Positions 17,680-25,547 of a stretch of DNA of 64,000 nucleotides are shown here, one piece after another. The stretch comes from DATKJY01 sp964540105 (GTDB lineage: Bacteria; Zixibacteria; MSB-5A5; GN15; FEB-12). The notes beneath the pieces are model-generated. The model worked only from the letters and a program-made list of their open reading frames with translations. It was not told where the DNA came from and did no database searches. Position 1 is the first letter of the stretch. Each line of letters starts with the position of its first letter. The position numbers and the translations under genes are program-made. The DNA is taken from positions 930,001-994,000 of the forward strand of contig CAZILL010000002.1 of assembly GCA_964540105.1 (NCBI GenBank), read 5' to 3'.

Positions 17680-18627
17680 ATGAAATCCAGAACTGCGGTG
17701 ATAGCGCTGGGCGGAAACGCGATCACCCAACCCGATCAGGAAGACACGATTGCCAATCAGTTTGCCAATACGCGGCGCTCGCTCGATGTCATCGTCGAGC
17801 TTGCCCGCGACGGTTACAATCTGGTTGTCACTCATGGCAACGGCCCCCAGGTCGGCAACGCTCTGCTGCGCGTCGAACTGGCGCGCGACAAGGCTCCCAT
17901 CCTCCCGCTGGGTGTCCTTGTGGGTGACACCGAGGGGGGCATGGGCTATATGATCGAGCAGTCCCTTCAGAATCGCCTCACGACCGAGAGAATCAACCGC
18001 CCCGTGGTCACCATGATCACTCAGATCATCGTCGACGAGCATGATCCTGCCGTCCTGAACCCGTCCAAGTTCATTGGCCAATTCTACAGCGAAGAAGAAG
18101 CGCGCTATTTCGAGAAGACGCGTGAGTGGCAAATGAAAAAGGATGCCGATCGCGGATGGCGACGGGTAGTGCCTTCCCCGACACCTCTGAGAGTTGTGGA
18201 GGCGGAAACGATCAAGAAGCTCGTCGACTCTGGAGTCATCGTCATTGCCGGGGGTGGCGGCGGCATTCCCGTATTCGTCGATCAACGCGGCCTTCTGGAA
18301 GGGATGGATGCCGTCATCGACAAGGATCTCGGCTCCGCTCTCATCGGGCGGGAAATCGGCGCAGGCATCCTCTCCATTCTCACCTCCGTGGAGAACGTCG
18401 CACTCGATTTTGGCAGCGCGAAGCCGCGGCCGCTCGAGATCTGTACCTTGTCAGAGATCAAGAAACACTACGCCGACGGCCAGTTTCCAGCGGGCTCAAT
18501 GGCTCCCAAGATTCTCGCCGCCATAAAGTTTTTGGAGAACGGCGGGGAAATGGTTACCATATCGTCATTCACCAATGCCCGCGCCGCCGTCAATGGACAC
18601 GCGGGGACAAGGATCGTGCCTGATTGA
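17680..18627 (+). CDS. arcC: Carbamate kinase
   Basis: Carbamate kinase moves phosphate between carbamoyl phosphate and ADP, making ATP in arginine or purine breakdown. The 315-residue product has the family features ALGGNAI, VVTHGNGPQVGN, the PLGVLVGDTEGGMGYMI region, RRVVPSPTP and IVIAGGGGGIP, with K and D residues in VIDKDLGSALIG. No ornithine carbamoyltransferase or arginine deiminase gene is nearby; the only partner is the COG2403 GTPase upstream. The stop overlaps the next gene by four bases if that gene starts at the TTG. Confidence 0.94.
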   Translation: MKSRTAVIALGGNAITQPDQEDTIANQFANTRRSLDVIVELARDGYNLVVTHGNGPQVGNALLRVELARDKAPILPLGVLVGDTEGGMGYMIEQSLQNRLTTERINRPVVTMITQIIVDEHDPAVLNPSKFIGQFYSEEEARYFEKTREWQMKKDADRGWRRVVPSPTPLRVVEAETIKKLVDSGVIVIAGGGGGIPVFVDQRGLLEGMDAVIDKDLGSALIGREIGAGILSILTSVENVALDFGSAKPRPLEICTLSEIKKHYADGQFPAGSMAPKILAAIKFLENGGEMVTISSFTNARAAVNGHAGTRIVPD

Positions 18628-20024
18628 ATATGTGTAGACTTTCCCAGGAATCGATCGATGTCATCCTCAAGCGAGGCCGCATTTATGAGGTCGGTGGTTG
18701 CGTCCGCGACCGCTTCCTCAAAAGGGGAGAGGATGTCAAGGATCGCGATTACCTCGTCACCGGCATTCCTTTCGACGATCTCACCGGTATTCTGAAAACC
18801 TACGGCCGCGTTGACCTTGTCGGGCGAAGCTTCGGAGTCATTAAGTTTACTCAGCTTCGCAAGGGTCAACCCCACACGTTCGATATTTCGCTCCCGCGCA
18901 AAGAACACTCGACCGGTCTGGCCCACACTGACTTCAGCGTCGACTTCGATCCGGCACTTCCGATTGAAGCCGACCTCGCTCGCCGCGATTTTACTGTCAA
19001 CGCCATGGCTCTCGCCCTTGACAACGAGGAGCTTGTCGATCCGCTGCATGGTCTTGTTGACCTTCAGAATCACCATCTGCGCATGACTTCACCGGTGTCA
19101 TTCTCCGAGGATCCCCTCCGGATGCTCCGCGCTGTACAATTTGCCGCTCGCTTCGGTTTTGTTCTAGAACCGTCGACCTTTGTCGCTCTTCGCGATCATG
19201 CCCACTTGATAACCTCCGTCAGCCCCGAGCGAATTGCGGAAGAGCTGACCAAGCTCCTCACTCTCGCCCAGTCTCCATCGGAAGGGTTCCGCCTCATGCA
19301 GACTTCCGGCCTCCTCAGGGAAGTCCTTCCCGAACTGGACATCGCAGTCGGTGTCGATCAGCCCGGTGGCTATCACCGCTACGATGTCTTTGAACATATT
19401 ATCCGGACCGTCGATGCTTGCCGCCCCTCGCTCCGCCTGCGCCTTGCGGCTCTGTTCCACGACATCTGCAAACCACAAGCGAAGCGCGTTGTCGACAAAG
19501 GCGCGACATTCTACGGCCACGAAACCACCGGCGCCAGAACCGCCAAAGGCGTGATGTACCGCCTGCGCTTCCCGAGAGAACTCACTTCTGAAGTGTCGAC
19601 GCTCGTTGAACGTCACATGTTCACGACCGACGTCACCGACAAAGGACTGCGCCGTCTCGTTAAGCGTGTCGGGGTTGATCTCATCTTCGAGCTGCTCGAT
19701 CTCCGGCGTGCGGATGTAGTCGCGCAGGGGATGGGCGGTGTCACCGATGACGTTGATCGCTTTGAGCAGGCCATTCGTGATGAACTCTCCCGCAAGCCCC
19801 CCTTTGGTCTCGGTGATCTCGCTCTCAATGGCAGCGATCTGATGACGCTTTTCAGTCTGAAGCCCGGCCCGACTGTCGGCGACCTTCTGAACGTCCTCAT
19901 GGAAAAGGTCCTGGACCAACCCGAAGACAACACCCGCGAAAAACTGACTATCTATGCTCAGGAGTTCCTTCGATCAAACCCGACGATAGTTCATACAATT
20001 AACGATAAGGATTCACATAGATGA
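18624..20024 (+). CDS. cca: CCA tRNA nucleotidyltransferase with HD domain
   Basis: This 466-residue protein belongs to the class II nucleotidyltransferases that add or repair the 3' CCA of tRNA (or act as poly(A) polymerase). The head domain shows EVGGCVRD, the metal-binding pair in DRDYLVTG, and RRDFTVNAMAL; EDPLRMLRAVQFAARFGF follows. The C-terminal half carries an HD phosphohydrolase domain (ALFHDICKP, HETTGA). Two starts are possible: TTG at 18624 with AAGGA ten bases upstream, or ATG at 18630. It ends with an ATGA overlap into sucC. Confidence 0.9.
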   Translation: MNMCRLSQESIDVILKRGRIYEVGGCVRDRFLKRGEDVKDRDYLVTGIPFDDLTGILKTYGRVDLVGRSFGVIKFTQLRKGQPHTFDISLPRKEHSTGLAHTDFSVDFDPALPIEADLARRDFTVNAMALALDNEELVDPLHGLVDLQNHHLRMTSPVSFSEDPLRMLRAVQFAARFGFVLEPSTFVALRDHAHLITSVSPERIAEELTKLLTLAQSPSEGFRLMQTSGLLREVLPELDIAVGVDQPGGYHRYDVFEHIIRTVDACRPSLRLRLAALFHDICKPQAKRVVDKGATFYGHETTGARTAKGVMYRLRFPRELTSEVSTLVERHMFTTDVTDKGLRRLVKRVGVDLIFELLDLRRADVVAQGMGGVTDDVDRFEQAIRDELSRKPPFGLGDLALNGSDLMTLFSLKPGPTVGDLLNVLMEKVLDQPEDNTREKLTIYAQEFLRSNPTIVHTINDKDSHR

Positions 20025-21166
20025 AGATTCACGAATATCAGGCGAAAGAAATCTTTGCCCAAGCCGGTATTCCCGTTCCGGCGGGCCAGGTTGCTACCAC
20101 GCCACCCGAAGCCTTTGCGCTCGCCCAGCAGTACAACAAACCGGTAATGGTCAAAGCGCAGGTTCATGTCGGCGGTCGCGGCAAGGCGGGCGGGGTCAAA
20201 TACGCCGAAAATGCCGAAGCCGCTCGCGTCCTCGCTCAGAACATTCTCGGGATGGACATCAAAGGGCTCACGGTCAAGAAAGTTCTCGTGACCGTCGCCG
20301 AAGAAATTCTGTCCGAGGCGTATGTCGGAATTATCCTCGATCGTGTTTCTAAGCGACCGGTCATCATGGTCTCGGCTGCAGGCGGCATGGATATCGAGGA
20401 AGTCGCAGCTAAAACACCCGAGAAAATACACAAGATCTACGTCGATCCCGTTCATGGCCTGCGTCCCTACCAAGCGCGCAATCTCGCCTACAAGCTCTAC
20501 CGCGACATCAATCAGGTTCGCCAGGCTGCCGCCATTATCGCGAAGCTATATGATCTCTATTGGTCATGCGACGCGTCGCTTGTCGAGATCAATCCCCTGA
20601 TCACTACCGCCGGCGGCAACGTCATTGCCCTCGACGCCAAACTGAACGTCGACGACAACGCTCTGTATCGCCAGAAGAATATCGCCGCCATGCGCGATCT
20701 CGACGCCGAAATCCCAGCCGAGGTTGCCGCCCGCGAAGCCGATCTGTCGTTCGTCAAGCTTGATGGCACTATCGGCTGCATCGTCAACGGTGCCGGTCTG
20801 GCCATGGCGACCATGGATCTCGTCAAGCGCTACGGCGCGGAACCTGCGAATTTCCTCGATATCGGCGGTTCCTCCAACCCGCAGAAGGTTGTCAGCGCGA
20901 TCCGTATCATTCTCAGCGATCCAAACGTTCGTTCCATTCTCATCAACATTTTTGGTGGCATCACGCGCTGTGACGACGTGGCCACGGGCATTGTCAAGGC
21001 GTTCGGCGAGCTTCAACTCAACGTGCCGATTGTCGTTCGCCTGACCGGTACCAATGAGAAGGAAGCGCAGAAGATTTTGGCCGGTGTGAAACTCCCGACC
21101 GCAAACACCCTCGACGAGGCGGTCAAGAAAGCAATCACGATGGCCGGCGACGAAGCAACGGCGTAA
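20021..21166 (+). CDS. sucC: Succinyl-CoA synthetase beta subunit
   Basis: SucC binds nucleotide and succinate in the enzyme that interconverts succinyl-CoA and succinate with ATP or GTP. The 381-residue product has the MKIHEYQAKEIFA opening, the ATP-grasp loop VGGRGKAGGVKYA, LVEINPL, and the FGGITRCDDVA signature. Length matches bacterial SucC. The start overlaps the upstream stop by ATGA; sucD follows after 22 bases. It opens a run of central-carbon genes that continues to icd. Confidence 0.96.
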   Translation: MKIHEYQAKEIFAQAGIPVPAGQVATTPPEAFALAQQYNKPVMVKAQVHVGGRGKAGGVKYAENAEAARVLAQNILGMDIKGLTVKKVLVTVAEEILSEAYVGIILDRVSKRPVIMVSAAGGMDIEEVAAKTPEKIHKIYVDPVHGLRPYQARNLAYKLYRDINQVRQAAAIIAKLYDLYWSCDASLVEINPLITTAGGNVIALDAKLNVDDNALYRQKNIAAMRDLDAEIPAEVAAREADLSFVKLDGTIGCIVNGAGLAMATMDLVKRYGAEPANFLDIGGSSNPQKVVSAIRIILSDPNVRSILINIFGGITRCDDVATGIVKAFGELQLNVPIVVRLTGTNEKEAQKILAGVKLPTANTLDEAVKKAITMAGDEATA

Positions 21167-21188
21167 CGAGTAAGGCAGGAAAGATTAC

Positions 21189-22214
21189 ATGGCTATATTC
21201 ATAGACAAGAAGACGAAAGTGATCGTACAGGGTATCACCGGACGTGACGGCTCCTTCCACGCCGAGCAAATGAAGAAGTATGGCACCGACGTGGCGGGCG
21301 GAGTGACTCCCGGCAAGGGGGGAACGAAGGTCGGCTCTATCCCGGTCTTCAATACGATGGAGGACGCATTGACCGCCACCGGCGCCAACACGTCGGTCAT
21401 CTACGTTCCCCCGTCATTTGCAGTTGACGCCATCTACGAAGCGGTCGATGCCGGGATCAAACTCGTCGTCTGTGTGACCGAGGGGGTTGCGGCCAACGAC
21501 ATGATGAAAGTCGTTCCGTACGTCAAAGCGCACGGAGCCAGACTGATCGGCCCGAACTGCCCTGGGTTGATCTCGCCCGAACTTTCCAAGGTCGGGATTC
21601 TCCCGGGCACAATCGTCAAGAAAGGCTTTGTTGGCGTCGTATCCCGCTCCGGGACCCTTACCTACGAAGCGATCTGGGCGCTCACTCTCGCCGGCATGGG
21701 TCAGACCACCTGCATCGGAATCGGCGGAGATCAGGTTATTGGCACCAACTTCATCGACTGCCTTGAGGCCTTTCAAGCTGACCCACAAACCAAGGCTATC
21801 GTCATGATCGGCGAGATCGGCGGCTCCGACGAAGAGATGGCCGCCGAGTACATCAAGAAGAGGGTCAACAAACCGGTCGTGTCGTTCATCGCGGGCCAGA
21901 CCGCTCCTGCCGGTAAGAGAATGGGACACGCCGGCGCCATCATTTCCGGCGGCTCTGGAACTGCGAAGGAAAAGATCGAGGCGCTCAACAAAGCTGGCGT
22001 TCCAGTTGCAGGATCGCCAACAGAGATTCCCACGCTCCTGAAAGACTTGATGAAGAAAAGAAGCGCCAAGACTTCGACAGCGGCAAAGAAACCAAGCCCG
22101 AAGAAGACAGCCGCAAAGAAGACAGCCGCAAAGAAGACTTCAACGACCCGTAAGAGTGCACCGTCGAAGAAGTCGAAACCCGCATCCAAGGGCGGTGGAA
22201 AGAAACGAAGATAG
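21189..22214 (+). CDS. sucD: Succinyl-CoA synthetase alpha subunit with a basic C-terminal tail
   Basis: SucD carries the CoA site and the phosphorylated histidine. Visible are VQGITGRDGSFHAEQM, NCPGLISP and GHAGAIISGG with the active histidine. The standard enzyme ends near residue 291 (LLKDLMKKR). Here 50 more residues follow, made almost only of K, A, S, T and P, including SPKK and two tandem copies of a KKTAA unit, like the tail of histone H1. The tail comes from a 15-base tandem repeat at 22101-22130 in frame, with no frameshift. The catalytic part is intact, so the tail is an added extension. Confidence 0.95.
   Translation: MAIFIDKKTKVIVQGITGRDGSFHAEQMKKYGTDVAGGVTPGKGGTKVGSIPVFNTMEDALTATGANTSVIYVPPSFAVDAIYEAVDAGIKLVVCVTEGVAANDMMKVVPYVKAHGARLIGPNCPGLISPELSKVGILPGTIVKKGFVGVVSRSGTLTYEAIWALTLAGMGQTTCIGIGGDQVIGTNFIDCLEAFQADPQTKAIVMIGEIGGSDEEMAAEYIKKRVNKPVVSFIAGQTAPAGKRMGHAGAIISGGSGTAKEKIEALNKAGVPVAGSPTEIPTLLKDLMKKRSAKTSTAAKKPSPKKTAAKKTAAKKTSTTRKSAPSKKSKPASKGGGKKRR
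22101..22139 (+). repeat. 15-base tandem repeat in the sucD tail
   Basis: The unit AAGAAGACAGCCGCA occurs twice perfectly (22101-22115 and 22116-22130) followed by a partial copy AAGAAGACT. It encodes the repeating Lys-Lys-Thr-Ala-Ala pattern of the SucD tail and is a likely site for length change. Confidence 0.85.
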
Positions 22215-22262
22215 CCATGCCCAGCGTTCCGAAGAAAACCTGTTTCACGATAGAGGTATCCA

Positions 22263-22526
22263 ATGACTGACTCTGGTCAGGTCGGCGAAGTCGGTAAGAA
22301 ACCGGCTCCGAAGAGCAAATACGACTACTCCAAGGGTCCGGCCCCTTTGAATATCAACATGAGCTGGTGCAAGGCCTGCAACCTTTGCATCGCTCTCTGT
22401 CCCACGACGGTCTTCGAACCGGATCGGGACGGTAAACCCATCCAGGCCCGTCCGGACGACTGCATTCAGTGCTCTATCTGCTGGGAGCATTGTCCTGATT
22501 TCGCCATAACGTCAAACTACAAGTGA
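22263..22526 (+). CDS. korD: 2-oxoacid:ferredoxin oxidoreductase, delta (ferredoxin) subunit
   Basis: An 87-residue protein with two 4Fe-4S binding motifs, CKACNLCIALCP and CIQCSICWEHCP, the pattern of the small ferredoxin subunit of four-subunit 2-oxoacid oxidoreductases. It passes electrons from the thiamine centre to free ferredoxin. The N-terminal 30 residues are basic and lysine-rich. The alpha, beta and gamma genes follow directly, so the order is D-A-B-C. Specificity for 2-oxoglutarate is inferred from the neighbouring succinyl-CoA synthetase and isocitrate dehydrogenase genes. Confidence 0.88.
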   Translation: MTDSGQVGEVGKKPAPKSKYDYSKGPAPLNINMSWCKACNLCIALCPTTVFEPDRDGKPIQARPDDCIQCSICWEHCPDFAITSNYK

Positions 22527-22536
22527 AAAGGACAGC

Positions 22537-23676
22537 ATGATGGCGGACAAGAAACGAAAACTCATGCAGGGGAATATCGCCTGTGTGCATGGCGGCATCT
22601 ATGCCGGACTGCGCTTCTTCGCCGGCTACCCGATCACTCCCTCGACCGAAGTTGCCGAAGGGTGCGCCCGCGAACTCCCCAAGATCGGTGGTCGCTTCAT
22701 TCAGATGGAAGATGAAATCGCTTCTATCGCCGCCGTTGTTGGCGCCTCGGTCTCAGGACTCAAATCGATGACGGCGACTTCCGGGCCCGGTTATTCGCTG
22801 ATGCAGGAGCTCATCGGCTATGCCTATATTACCGAAACTCCGAGCGTGATTGTCAATGTTCAGCGGGGTGGTCCTTCCACCGGGCTGCCCACCAAAGTCA
22901 GCCAGTCGGATACGATGCAGGCACGCTGGGGCACGCATGGCGATTACACCGCTATCGCCGTCGCCCCCTCCTCAGTTGGAGATACCCTCACCGAAACTAT
23001 TCGCGCCTTCAATCTCGCCGAGCGCTTCCGCACTCCGGTGACGATTCTACTCGACGAGGTGATCGGCCACATGCGCGAAATGATCACCCTGCCCGAACCG
23101 GGCGAATACCCAGTCTTCTCGCGCGTTCGACCGACTGTCGCGCCCGAACAGTTTGTTCCCTTTGAGATGACTCCGAACATGATCTCTCCGATGCCAAGCT
23201 ACAACGAAGGGTATCGCTACAACGTCACCGGTCTCACCCACGACACGATGGGCTTCAGCACCAACCGCGCCGACGAAATCGCCCCGAAGCTCGACAAGCT
23301 GAAGTACAAGATTGAAAACTACACTGCCGAAATCGAAAAACTCCGGATCGACATGATGGATGACGCCGACGTCGCCTTTATCGCCTACGGCACCGTCGCG
23401 CGCACCGCGCTGCAGGCCGCCTCCATCGCCCGCAAGGCCGGCTTCAAGGTCGGCAACATCCAGCTCTACACTATCTGGCCGTTCCCCGATCAACGGATTC
23501 GCGAACTCTGTTCGCGCTGCAAGAAGGTGATCGTCGCCGAACTCAACATGGGACAGATAGTCCACGAAATCCGCCGCGTCCTTCCCCACGACATGGCCGT
23601 TCACACTATCCAACGATATGACGGCGAAATCCTTACGCCGCTGCAGCTGTTGGAAAAGCTCGAAGAGGTGCTCTAA
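22537..23676 (+). CDS. korA: 2-oxoglutarate:ferredoxin oxidoreductase, alpha subunit
   Basis: The 379-residue alpha subunit has the pyrimidine-binding thiamine domain: YPITPSTEVAEG, QMEDEIASIAAVVGAS and SGPGYSLMQELIGYA match the family, and a C-terminal transketolase-like domain ends with ELNMGQIVHEIRRVL. With KorB, KorC and KorD it makes succinyl-CoA and reduced ferredoxin from 2-oxoglutarate and CoA, or the reverse. Starts at 22537 or the next ATG at 22540 are equivalent; AAGGA lies just upstream. The stop overlaps korB by one base (TAATG). Confidence 0.93.
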   Translation: MMADKKRKLMQGNIACVHGGIYAGLRFFAGYPITPSTEVAEGCARELPKIGGRFIQMEDEIASIAAVVGASVSGLKSMTATSGPGYSLMQELIGYAYITETPSVIVNVQRGGPSTGLPTKVSQSDTMQARWGTHGDYTAIAVAPSSVGDTLTETIRAFNLAERFRTPVTILLDEVIGHMREMITLPEPGEYPVFSRVRPTVAPEQFVPFEMTPNMISPMPSYNEGYRYNVTGLTHDTMGFSTNRADEIAPKLDKLKYKIENYTAEIEKLRIDMMDDADVAFIAYGTVARTALQAASIARKAGFKVGNIQLYTIWPFPDQRIRELCSRCKKVIVAELNMGQIVHEIRRVLPHDMAVHTIQRYDGEILTPLQLLEKLEEVL

Positions 23677-24524
23677 TGGCAATAGCGGAAAAACAGAAAT
23701 CCGACGTCATCCTGCAATACCTGCGTCCGCGAAAGAAGTTCCCCAGCGTCTGGTGTCCCGGATGCGGCAACGGCGTCGTCATGGGGGCGCTCATTCGTGC
23801 CATTGATCGCCTCGGCCTCTCGCGCGACGAAGTCGCCATGGTCTCCGGTATCGGCTGCACCAGTCGCATGCCGGTTTACCTGGACTTCAATTCACTGCAC
23901 ACGGCCCACGGTCGTGCCCTCGCCTTTGCCACGGGCGTCAAGTTCGCCCAGCCTAACATGAAGGTCATTGTTATCACCGGCGATGGCGACGCACTGGCGA
24001 TCGGTGGCAATCACTTCATCCACGCCTGCCGCCGCAACATCGACATCACGACCATTCTCATCAACAACCACATCTACGGCATGACCGGCGGCCAGGGATC
24101 CCCCACCACTCCTCCCGGAGCCATGTCGACCACCACGCCGTATGGCAACTCCGAAAAGCCATTCGATCCTTGCAGCCTTGCCCAGGCCGCAGGCGCGACC
24201 TTTGTTGGGCGCACGACCGTGTACCATGCGCCGCAAATGGAGAAGATGATCATGCAGGCGATCGAACATCGCGGCTTCTCGCTGGTCGAGGCTATTTCGA
24301 ACTGCCATACATATTTTGGCCGATTAAACAAGTCCGGCGACGCCGTCACCATGATCAAGTCTTTTAGGGAAAACGCCGTGACGCTCGCCAAAGCCAAAGA
24401 CATGCCCCCCGATGACCTGAAGGGGAAGATCGTCATGGGTGTCATGCATCAGGTTCAGAAGACAGAATTCTGCGATGAATATCAGCACGTAGTTGATGTA
24501 CAGACAGGAGGGCGTAAGTCATGA
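23676..24524 (+). CDS. korB: 2-oxoglutarate:ferredoxin oxidoreductase, beta subunit
   Basis: KorB holds the thiamine diphosphate-binding domain. In the 282-residue product the cofactor motif is GDGDALAIGGNHFIHACRRN, with a metal-binding NNHIYGMTGGQGSPTTP loop. WCPGCGNG near the N-terminus and GIGCTSR supply conserved cysteines that bind the near 4Fe-4S cluster. The start overlaps korA by one base and the end overlaps korC by ATGA, so the subunits are translationally coupled. Length is normal. Confidence 0.95.
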   Translation: MAIAEKQKSDVILQYLRPRKKFPSVWCPGCGNGVVMGALIRAIDRLGLSRDEVAMVSGIGCTSRMPVYLDFNSLHTAHGRALAFATGVKFAQPNMKVIVITGDGDALAIGGNHFIHACRRNIDITTILINNHIYGMTGGQGSPTTPPGAMSTTTPYGNSEKPFDPCSLAQAAGATFVGRTTVYHAPQMEKMIMQAIEHRGFSLVEAISNCHTYFGRLNKSGDAVTMIKSFRENAVTLAKAKDMPPDDLKGKIVMGVMHQVQKTEFCDEYQHVVDVQTGGRKS

Positions 24525-25099
24525 CCCCCAAACTTCTCGATAAGATCGAAATTCCTCAGGATCGTTTTGAAATGCGCCTTTCCGGTTCCGGCGGGCAGGG
24601 AATGATTCTTGCCTCAGTCATCATGGGGGAAGCCATCGGTGGCGGCGACGGGCGCAATGTCTCCCAAACCCAATCCTACGGTCCCGAGGCGCGCGGCGGA
24701 GCCTCAAAATCCGATGTGGTGATCTCATCGAATGAAATCTTCTACCCCAAGGCGATCAAGCTCGATCTTCTGCTCGCCATGACTCAGGAAGCGCTCGACA
24801 AGTATTACGGCGATCTCAAGGGGGGGGGAACGCTGATCATCGATACCACCCTTGTGACCGAGGTCCCGACAGACAACTACTACGGTCTGCCGTTCACTCG
24901 TCTTGCTCGTGAAGAGGCTGGCCATGTCATGGTGGCCAATGTGATCGCGCTTGCGGCCATTGCAGCACTCACTGATGTCGTCAGCCGCGAATCCCTGACC
25001 AGCGCTGTCTTAGCACGTGCTCCGCGCGGCACCGAAGAGAAGAATCGCAAAGCCATCGACATTGGCTTTAGCGAAAGTCTCAAGATCAAGAAACGTTAA
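24521..25099 (+). CDS. korC: 2-oxoglutarate:ferredoxin oxidoreductase, gamma subunit
   Basis: The 192-residue gamma subunit matches the conserved pattern RLSGSGGQGMILASVIMGEA followed by QSYGPEARGGASKSDVVIS. It completes the four-subunit enzyme started upstream. Translation is coupled to korB by ATGA. A run of nine G bases (24820-24828) encodes three glycines; it is a possible slippage site but glycine runs are common here. The gene ends 20 bases before ndk. Confidence 0.93.
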   Translation: MTPKLLDKIEIPQDRFEMRLSGSGGQGMILASVIMGEAIGGGDGRNVSQTQSYGPEARGGASKSDVVISSNEIFYPKAIKLDLLLAMTQEALDKYYGDLKGGGTLIIDTTLVTEVPTDNYYGLPFTRLAREEAGHVMVANVIALAAIAALTDVVSRESLTSAVLARAPRGTEEKNRKAIDIGFSESLKIKKR

Positions 25100-25119
25100 C
25101 GAATGGGAACACAGAAGAT

Positions 25120-25518
25120 ATGAGCAAAACCCTCCTGATGATCAAGCCCGACGCTACCGAGCGACATCTAATAGGCCACGTCATAACTCGTCTTGAGCAC
25201 GCCCGTTTTCGCATCGTCAGCATGCGGACCGTGACCTTAACCGAACCAGACGCGCGTCGCTTCTACGCCGTGCACGAAGGGAAACCTTTCCTCAACGACT
25301 TGGTGCGGTTTATGACCTCCGGTCAGATTGTTGCCATCGCTCTCGAAAAGGAGAACGCTGTTCTTGATTTACGCGCGCTCATCGGCGCAACCGATCCGGC
25401 GAAAGCCGCCTGCGGCACGCTCCGCAGTGAAATCGGGCGCGACATCGAAAAGAACTCCGTGCATGCCTCGGATTCAGATGAAAATGCTGCCAAGGAGATC
25501 GCCTTCTTCTTTGCGTGA
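25120..25518 (+). CDS. ndk: Nucleoside-diphosphate kinase
   Basis: Ndk equalises nucleoside triphosphate pools by phosphate transfer through a histidine. The 132-residue protein begins KTLLMIKPDAT, has HEGKPFLNDLVRFMTSG, the GATDPAKAACGTLRS segment and the active-site histidine in NSVHASDS. Length is slightly below the usual 135-150. Its position downstream of succinyl-CoA synthetase fits a role in passing GTP or ATP made there to other nucleotides; such pairing is known in other bacteria. The stop overlaps a possible GTG start of the next gene. Confidence 0.93.
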   Translation: MSKTLLMIKPDATERHLIGHVITRLEHARFRIVSMRTVTLTEPDARRFYAVHEGKPFLNDLVRFMTSGQIVAIALEKENAVLDLRALIGATDPAKAACGTLRSEIGRDIEKNSVHASDSDENAAKEIAFFFA

Positions 25519-25547
25519 GGATCGAGCAGCATGCGAAGTCGGTTGGT

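Noticed and set aside
22065..22214. SucD tail as a frameshift artefact
   Set aside because: The tail keeps the SucD frame, has ordered repeats and a normal stop before the ferredoxin gene, so an indel error is not needed to explain it.
24820..24828. G9 tract in korC as a phase-switch site
   Set aside because: Glycine codon runs of G7-G9 also occur in purH, the LarA-like gene (25964-25971) and rseP, so it is not specific; all frames are intact.
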